A DNA stretch of 64,000 bases from Callipepla californica brunnescens (taxonomy: Eukaryota > Chordata > Aves > Galliformes > Odontophoridae): contig JALIRH010000098.1 in NCBI GenBank assembly GCA_023055505.1, positions 310,001-374,000 of the forward strand, given 5' to 3'. The notes beneath the pieces were generated by a model. It was not told the origin of the DNA. It ran no database searches and saw only the letters and a list, made by a program, of their open reading frames with translations. Position 1 is the first letter of the stretch; each line of letters begins with the position of its first letter. Positions 56,791 to 64,000 of the stretch are shown here, in pieces. A program made the position numbers and the translations under genes.

Positions 56791-58225
56791 TGTAGGTGTC
56801 AGGTTAGGGTTGTGGTAATCTGATGCTTTGGGTTAGGTTGAGGGTTTGTTTTAGGATTAGGTGAGGGTTATTTTTTTGTGTAGCTGAAGGTTTAGTGCAA
56901 GGGCTAGGGTTCTCTTTAGTTTGAGGTTCAGAGAAGGCTTAGGGTTAAGGTTAGGCTTAGGGTTAGGGTAAGGTTTAGGTTTAGGATTAAGGTTAGAGTT
57001 CGGGTTAGGTTTAGGGTTAGGTTTTGGATTAGGGATAGGGTTAGGTTTTGGTGTAGATGAAGGTTTAGAGTATGGGGTAGAGCTCTCTTTAGTTTTAGGA
57101 TCAGAGAAGGGTTACGCCTTGCTTGGGTACAGGATAGAGTAAGGGGGAGGGTTAGGATTTGATTTAGGGTTGGTTTTGGGTCTAGGTTAGTTTGAGTGTT
57201 AGGCTGAGAGAAGGGGTAGGCCTTGGGTTGGGTTCTGGCTTAGTGTTAGGTTAGGAATAGGTTTGGCGTTTGGATTGGGTTTGGGGTTAGAAGTAGGGAT
57301 AGGTTAGGTGAGATCTGCAGTAATCTGATGCTTAGCTTTAGGTTTAGGGTTGGGCTTTGAGTTGGGGTTGGTTTTAGGGTCAGATTTCGATTGAAGGCAG
57401 ACTTAGAGTCACAATGAGGCTAATGGTCAGGGTTTGATATACGGTTAGAGTAAGGTTTAGGTTGACTTTAAGTTTCAGGTTTGGAAAATGGTAGGCATTG
57501 CTTTTGGTGTGGTGTTTGCCTTGGGTTTAGGAATTGGAATAGGGTATGAGGACCATCAGATAGCTAGGGTAAGTCTTAGTGTTAGGGTTGGGGTTAGAGT
57601 TTAGGTGAGGGTTGTGGTAATCTGATGCTATGTGTCAGGTTTAGGCTTGGGCATCAACTTGGGGTTGGTGTTAAAGTAGGAGTTTTTGCTTGGGTTCCGC
57701 TTCTGCTAGGGATAGATTTCTGTTTAGGGAAAGGGTTGGTCTTAGGGTAAGTGTTAGGTTTCCGGTTAGGGTTCAGAATAGAATGAGGGGCAAGGTAAGG
57801 CTTTGTGCTCGGGTTAGGGCTTGGGTTTTGGTTCGGATTAGGGTAAGTGTTTGGGTTAGGGTTAGGATAAGAATTAGTGTTAGGTTTAGTGTCAGGGGTG
57901 GGTTTTGGTGTTGATTGAGTTTTATGGTAAGGGGTAGTGAAAGTGGGTCAGGGTAGGGTTCAGCATTGGGTTAGAGCTATGGAAAGGGTTTGGGATTCTT
58001 TGAGGTTTCGGATTCGATTTCGGATTAGGGTTAGGGAGAAAGTGTTTCTCAATGTGATGATTCTATTTAGGGATAGGATTAGGTTGAGTGTTGATGTTAG
58101 CATGAAGTTGAGGTTTAGGGTTAGGTTTAGGTTTCGGATTTGATCTGTATGTAGGGATTGAGGCAGGGTTAGCTGGTGCGTAAGGGTGAGAGTAGGGTGA
58201 GGTTTAGCTTTAGCGTATGTGTTGG
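56791..58225. repeat. Degenerate telomere-like block, TTAGGG orientation
   Basis: The same family as 2871-4370 and 49731-51110, with GGTAATCTGATGCT words near 56815, 57331 and 57618 and GTTAGTTTGAGTGTTAGGCTGAGA near 57197, the complement of sequence near 360-400. It ends sharply near 58225, where the 590-bp satellite starts. No gene. Confidence 0.9.
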
Positions 58226-61200
58226 AATAGGACCGATGCCGGCTGATTAGAGAAGGCGCTATTGAGTGCACGGCAGCCGGCTGACTGGCGTCTTTCTTCA
58301 GCGGCAAAAGCAGCAGGAGCCGCGATTGATGCGAGTGAATCGGAATCCGCGGCTAAGCGCGGTTCGAGCATCAAACTCTCGGCCGCTTTTTCTCTGCTTC
58401 TTAAAGGGGGCTATTCCGATGCTCCGGTGACAAGGTTTTAAGGGGAACCCTTAGAAGCGCTGGAATCACACACGCCTTTGGGAGAGGAACCAGCTTTCCG
58501 TACTTAACGCCTCTCCATTGCTTCCATAGTTCTGAAAAACATCCCTTTTTGAGAGAGAATGAGAAAGATCCGCGGGTATTGTAAGAAAATTGAAGTGAAT
58601 GTGTTAGATTGAGGAAGTAAAAAGGATAACAGCACTGGTCAGAGAAAAGAATGAAAACGTGCTCGCAGATGAATGAACGATGCAGACATACGTTGCATTC
58701 AGTAGCAGAGCAGAATGAGAATCAAAACTTTCCTTCCCAGTAACAATGGGATCCAGCATACATTCTCTTCCAACTCCTGAAACCGAGTCACTTTCACATG
58801 TAAACCGCGAATTGTTGGAGTAGGACCGCTACCGGCTGATTTTTGAAAAGCCGCGATTCAGTGCACTGCTGCTGTCTGGCTGGCGTCTTTCTTCAGCGGC
58901 AAAAGCAGCAGTAGCCGCGATTGATGCGATTCGAGCCTGATACGCGGTTCTTCGCGGTTCGAACATTAACACGCTGCCGGTTTGCTTTGCTTGTTAAAAG
59001 TGGCTTTTGCAACGCTCCGCTGACAGTGTTTTTGGGGAACACTTAGAAGTGGTGAATCAAACATACATTTGGTAGAAGAAACAGCTTGACGTACTTAACG
59101 CTACTATTGGACTTTTTAGCTCTGAATACCATACCGTTCCAAAAGAAAAAGGGAATGAATTGTTTGTTTGGCAAGAAAAACTTGTGTGACGATATTAACT
59201 AGAGGTAGGAAAAGGAATAACAAGACTGGTCAGAGAAAGGAATGAAAACGTGCTCGTAGATGAATGAATGATGCAGACATACGTTGCATTCAGTAGTAGA
59301 GCAGAATGAGAATCAAAACTTTCCCTCTCACTAACACTGGGATCCAGCATCCATTCACTTACAACACCAGAATTGGAGTCACTTTCAGGTTTCAACCGCG
59401 ATTTGTTGGAATAGAAACGCTGCCGGCTGATTACTGAAGACGCAATTCAGTGCACGTCTTTCAACTGACTGGCTTCTTTCTTCAGCGGCAAAAGCAGCAG
59501 GAGCCGCGATTGATGCGATTCGAACATGATTCACGGTTTTCCGCGGTTCGAACATTAGCACGCTGCCGGTTTGCTATGTTTGTTAAAGGGAGCTTTTGCA
59601 ATGCTCAGATGACAGTGTTTTTGGGGAACATATAGAAGCGGTGCAATCACACAATGCAATTAGTAGAAGAAACAGCTTTCCGTAATAAACTTTTCTCTTT
59701 TGCTTCTTTATCTCTGAATACCATACTTTTGCAAAAGAGAATCGAAAGATACTTGTGTTCGACAAGAAAAAGTTTTTCCATGTATTAACTAGAAGTACGA
59801 AAAAAAATAACAACACTGGTCAGAGTAAAGAATGAAAACGTGCTCGTAGATGAATGAATGATGCAGACATACGTTGCATTCAGTAGTAGAGCAGAATGAG
59901 AATTAAAACTTTCCCTCCCATTAACATTGGGATGCAGCATACATACACTTACAGCTCCTGAAAAGGAGTCACTTTCACGTGTAAACCGCGATTTGTTGGA
60001 GAAGAACCGCTACCGGCTGATTATTGATGCCGCGATTCAGTGCACGGCAGCAGGCTGACTGGCGTCTTTCTTCAGCGGCAAAAGCAGCAGGAGCCGCGAC
60101 TGGTGCGATTGAATCGGAATCCGCGGCTAAGCGCGGTTCGAGCATCAAATTCTCGGCCGCTTTTTCTCTGCTTCTAAAGGGAGCTATTCCGATGCTCCGG
60201 TGACAAGGTTTTCTGGGGAACCCTTAGAAGCGGTGGAATCACACACACCTTTGGGAGAGGAACCAGCTTTCCGTACTTAACGTCTCTCCATTGCTTCCAT
60301 AGTTCTGAAAAACATCCCTTTTTGAGAGAGAATGAGAAAGATCCGCCGGTATTGTAAGAAAATTGAAGTGAGTGTATTAGATTAAGGAAGTAAAAAGGAT
60401 AACAGCACTGGTCAGAGAAAAGAATGAAAACGTGCTCGCAGATGAATGAACGATGCAGACATACGTTGCATTCAGTAGCAGAGCAGAATGAGAATCAAAA
60501 CTTTCCTTCCCATTAACACTGGGATCCAGCACACATTCTCTTCAAACTCCAGAAACCGAGTCACTTTCACGTGTAAACCGCGAATTCTTGGAATAGGACC
60601 GCTACCGGCTGATTTTTGAAAAGCCGCGATTCAGTGCACTGCTGCCGCCTGACTGGCGTCTTTCTTCAGCGGCAAAAGCAGCAGTAGCCGCGATTGATGA
60701 GATTCGAGCGGAATTCAAAGTTGTTCGCGGTTCGAACATTAACACGCTGCCGGTTTGCTATGTTTGTTTGAAGTGGCTTTAGCAAATCTCCACAGGCAGT
60801 GTTTTTGGGGAACACTTAGAAGAGGTGGAATCAAATATACATTTGATAGAAGAAACAGCTTGACGTACTTAACGCTACTATTTGACTTTTTAGCTCTGAA
60901 TACCATACCGTTCCAAAAGAAAAAGGGAATGAATTGTTTGTTTGGCAAGAAAAACTTGTGTGACGATATTAAAAAGAGGTAGGAAAAGGAATAACAAGAC
61001 TGGTCAGAGAAAAGAATGAAAACGTGCTCGTAGATGAATGAACGATGCAGACGTACGTTGCATTCAGTAGTAGAGCAGAATGAGAATCAAAACTTTCCCT
61101 CCCACTAACATTGGGATGCAACATACATACACTTACAACCTCAGAATTGGAGTCACTTTCAGGTTTCAACCGCGATTTGTTGGAATAGAAACGCTGCCGG

Positions 61201-64000
61201 CTGATTACTGAAGATGCAATTCAGTGCACGTCTTTCAAAAGACTGACTTCTTTCTTCAGCGGCAAAAGCAGCAGGAGCCGCGATTGATGCGATTCGAACA
61301 TGATTCACGGTTTTCCGCGGTTCGAACATTAGCACGCTGCCGGTTTGCTATGTTTGTTAAAGGGAGCTTTTGCAATGCTCAGATGACAGTGTTTTTGGGG
61401 AACACTTATAAGCGGTGGAATCACACATCCATTTGGTAGAGGAAACAGCTTTCCTTAATAAACGTTTCTCTTTTGCTTCTTTATCTCTGAATACCATACT
61501 TTTGCAAAAGAGAATCGAAAGATACTTGTGTTCGACAAGAAAAAGTTTTTCCATGTATTAACTAGAAGTACGAAAAAGAATAACAACACTGGTCAGAGTA
61601 AAGAATGAAAACGAACTCGTAGATGAATGAACTATGCAGACATACGTTGCATTCAGTAGTAGAGCAGAATGAGAATCAAAACTTTCCCTCCCACTAACAT
61701 TGGGATGCAGCATACATACACTTACAACTCCTGAAACCGAGTCACTTTCACGTGTAAACCGCGATTTGTTGGAGAAGAACCGCTACCGGCTGATTACTGA
61801 AGCCGCGATTCCGTGCACTTTTACCGGCTGACTAGCGTCTTTCTTAAGCGGCAAAAGCAGCAGGAGCCGCGACTGGTGCGATTGAATCGGAATCCGCGGC
61901 TAAGCGCGGTTCGAGCATCAAATTCTCTGCCGCTTTTTCTCTGCTTCTAAAGGGAGCTATTCCGATGCTCCGGTGACAAGGTTTTCTGGGGAACCCTTAG
62001 AAGCGGTGGAATCACACACGCCTTTGGGAGAGGAATTATCTTTCCGTACTTAACGTCTCTCCATTGCTTTCATAGTTCTGAAAAACATCCCTTTTTGAGA
62101 GAGAATGAGAAAGATCCGCCGGTATTGTAAGAAAATTGAAATGAATGTGTTAGATTAAGGAAGTAAAACGGATAACAGCACTGGTCAGAGAAAAGAATGA
62201 AAACGTGCTCGCAGATGAATGAACGATTCAGACGTACGTTGCATACAGTAGCAGAGCAGAATGAGAATCAAAACTTTCCTTCCCATTAAAACTGGGATCC
62301 AGCACACATTCACTTACAACTCCTGAAACCGAGTCACTTTCACGTGTAAACCGCGAATTGTTGGAATAGGACCGCTACCGGCTGATTTTTGAAAAGCCGC
62401 GATTCAGTGCACTGCTGCCGTCTGACTGGCGTCTTTCTTCAGCGGCAAGAGCAGCAGTAGTCGCGATTGATGCATTCGAGCGGAATCCGAGGTTCTGAGC
62501 GGTTCGAATATTAACACTCTGCCGGTTTGCTCTGCTTGTTAAAGAAGGCTTTTGCAACGCTCCGATGATAGTGTTTTTGGGGAACACTTAGAAGAGGTGG
62601 AATCAAACATACATTGGGTAGAAGAAACAGCTTGACGTACTTAACGCTTCTATTTCACTTCCTCAGCTCTGAATATCATACCGTTGCAAATGACAATCTG
62701 AGTTGTCCGTTAGTTTGGCAAGAAAAACTGGTGTGACTAGAGGTGCTAAAAAAGGTAACAAGACTGCTCAGAGAAAAGAATGAAAACTTGCTCGCAGATG
62801 ATTGAATGATGCAGGCATACGTTGCATTCAGTAGCAGTGCAGAATGAGAATCAAAACTTTCCCTCTCACTAACACTGGGATCAGGCATCCATTCACTTAC
62901 AACTCCTGAAACCGAGTCACTTTCACGTGTAAACCGCGATTTGTTGGAGTAGGAACGCTACCGGCTGATTATTGAAAAGCCGCGATTCAGTGCACTTTTA
63001 CCGGCTGAGTGGCGTCTTTCTTCAGCGGCAAAAGCAGCAGGAGCCGCGATTGATGCGATTGAATCGGAATCCGCGGCTAAGCGCGGTTCGAGCATCAAAC
63101 TCTCGGCCGCTTTGCACTGCTTCTTAAATGGGGCTATTCCGATGCTCCGGTGACAAGGTTTTATGGGGAACATTTAGAAGCTGTAGAATCACACATACCA
63201 TTGGGAGAATTAAATTTTCGTACTTAACTCCTCTCCATTGCTTCCATAGTTCTGAAAAACATACCTTTTTGAGAGAAAATGAGAACGATCCACGTGTATT
63301 GTAAGAAATTTGAAGTGAATGTGGTAGACTGTGGAAGTAAAAACGATACCAACACTGGTAGGAGAAAAGAATGAAAACGTGCTCGCAGATGAATGAACGA
63401 TGCAGACATACGTTGCATTCAGTAGCAGAGCAGAATGAGAATCAAAACTTTCCCTCCTATTGACACTGGGATCCAGCACACATTCTCTTACAACTCCAGA
63501 AACGGCGTCACTTTCACGTGTAAACCGCGATTTGCTGGATTAGGACCGCTACCGGCTGATTTTTGAAAAGCCGCGATTCAGTGCACTGCTGCCGTCTGAC
63601 TGGCGTCTTTCTTCAGCGGCAAAAGCAGCAGGAGCCGCGATTGATGCGATTGAATGGGAATCCGCGGCTAAGCGCGGTTCGAGCATCAAACTCTCGGCCG
63701 CTTTGCTCTGCTTCTTAAAGGGAGCCATTACGAAGCTCCGGTAACAAGGTTTTATGAGGAACATTTAGAAGCGGTAGAATCACACACGAGAATCAAATCT
63801 TTCCCTCCCACTAAGTTTGGGATCCAGCATGCATTCTCTTACAACTCCTGAAACGGAGTCACTTTCACGTGTTAGACGCGATTGGATGAAATTTGACCGC
63901 AACCGGCAATTATTGATGCCGCTATTCAGTGCACGTCTGTCGTTTTATTGGCGTCTTTCTTCAGCGGCAAAAGCAGCAATAGCCGCGATTGATGCGATTC
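58226..64000. repeat. ~590-bp tandem satellite with A-B-B' higher-order repeat
   Basis: A landmark word CTTCAGCGGCAAAAGCAGCA marks each unit at 58295, 58891, 59480, 60070, 60664, 61254, 61843, 62437, 63020, 63611 and 63959, giving unit lengths of 583-596 bp and one short 348-bp unit at the end. Two unit types can be told apart: type A (TAAGCGCGGTTCGAGCATCA, CATCCCTTTTTGAGAGAG) and type B (CGCGGTTCGAACATTA, TTTTTGGGGAACACTTAGAA), with a subtype B' (GGGAGCTTTTGCAATGCTCA). The order A-B-B' repeats with a period of 1775 and 1773 bp, then becomes A-B-A-A. Frames of 60-90 codons recur because the units are alike; they have stops at differing places and no domain. The array continues beyond the window. 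Confidence 0.92.

Noticed and set aside
58226..64000. Recurrent 60-90 codon frames in the satellite units
   Set aside because: They recur only because the units are similar; stops and starts vary between units and no splice or promoter signal accompanies them.

Overview
The window looks like a repeat-dominated stretch of a bird chromosome, most likely a galliform such as chicken, and probably from a small repeat-rich microchromosome or another heterochromatic, subtelomere-like region. The basis is the combination of a CR1-type LINE fragment, avian-style endogenous retroviruses of three different kinds, kilobases of degenerate TTAGGG/CCCTAA sequence, several unrelated GC- or AT-biased minisatellites, and split vertebrate exons with GT/AG borders. 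Nothing bacterial, plasmid or phage is present. Most long open frames here are by-products of tandem repeats and are not genes.

Layout from left to right. 1-4370 is telomere-like sequence that switches from C-strand to G-strand orientation near 2.87 kb. 4371-8732 is a 5'-truncated class II retrovirus copy (ERV-1) with pol, an alpharetrovirus-like env and a 3' LTR. 8733-11700 holds two minisatellites; the first carries four copies of a 115-bp module with a CTCF-like core. 11740-12050 is a CpG/ETS promoter-like patch. 12221-12719 contains three nested copies of an exon I recognise as the C-terminal end of SGF29 (minus strand). 13059-25020 is a 12-kb CCCTAA-like array that starts with a duplicate of the left edge of the window and carries a solo LTR. 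25021-30756 is an 8-bp minisatellite with two more solo LTRs. 30757-41190 is an 11-bp minisatellite interrupted at 34.8-35.7 kb by a CpG island holding an SGF29-like first exon (minus strand).

41190-45611 is a 3'-truncated minus-strand retrovirus copy (ERV-2) with LTR, a tRNA-Lys-type primer site, an unexpected two-hydrophobic-segment reading frame ahead of gag, a long gag, a protease fragment and an ERVL-type YIDD reverse transcriptase. A CR1 fragment follows (45612-46140), then 46.3-49.0 kb with four plus-strand exons of an XPO1 (exportin-1/CRM1)-like gene. 49731-51110 and 56791-58225 are G-strand telomere-like blocks that bracket a class I retrovirus copy (ERV-3, tRNA-His-type primer site, gag and pol, no env). 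58226 to the end is a ~590-bp tandem satellite with a three-unit higher-order repeat of about 1.77 kb.

Host coding content is small: SGF29-like first and last exons on one strand about 23 kb apart with no recognisable middle exons, and four consecutive XPO1-like exons. The retroviral copies are all broken. All family names come from reading the translated sequence against remembered family features; no database search was possible.
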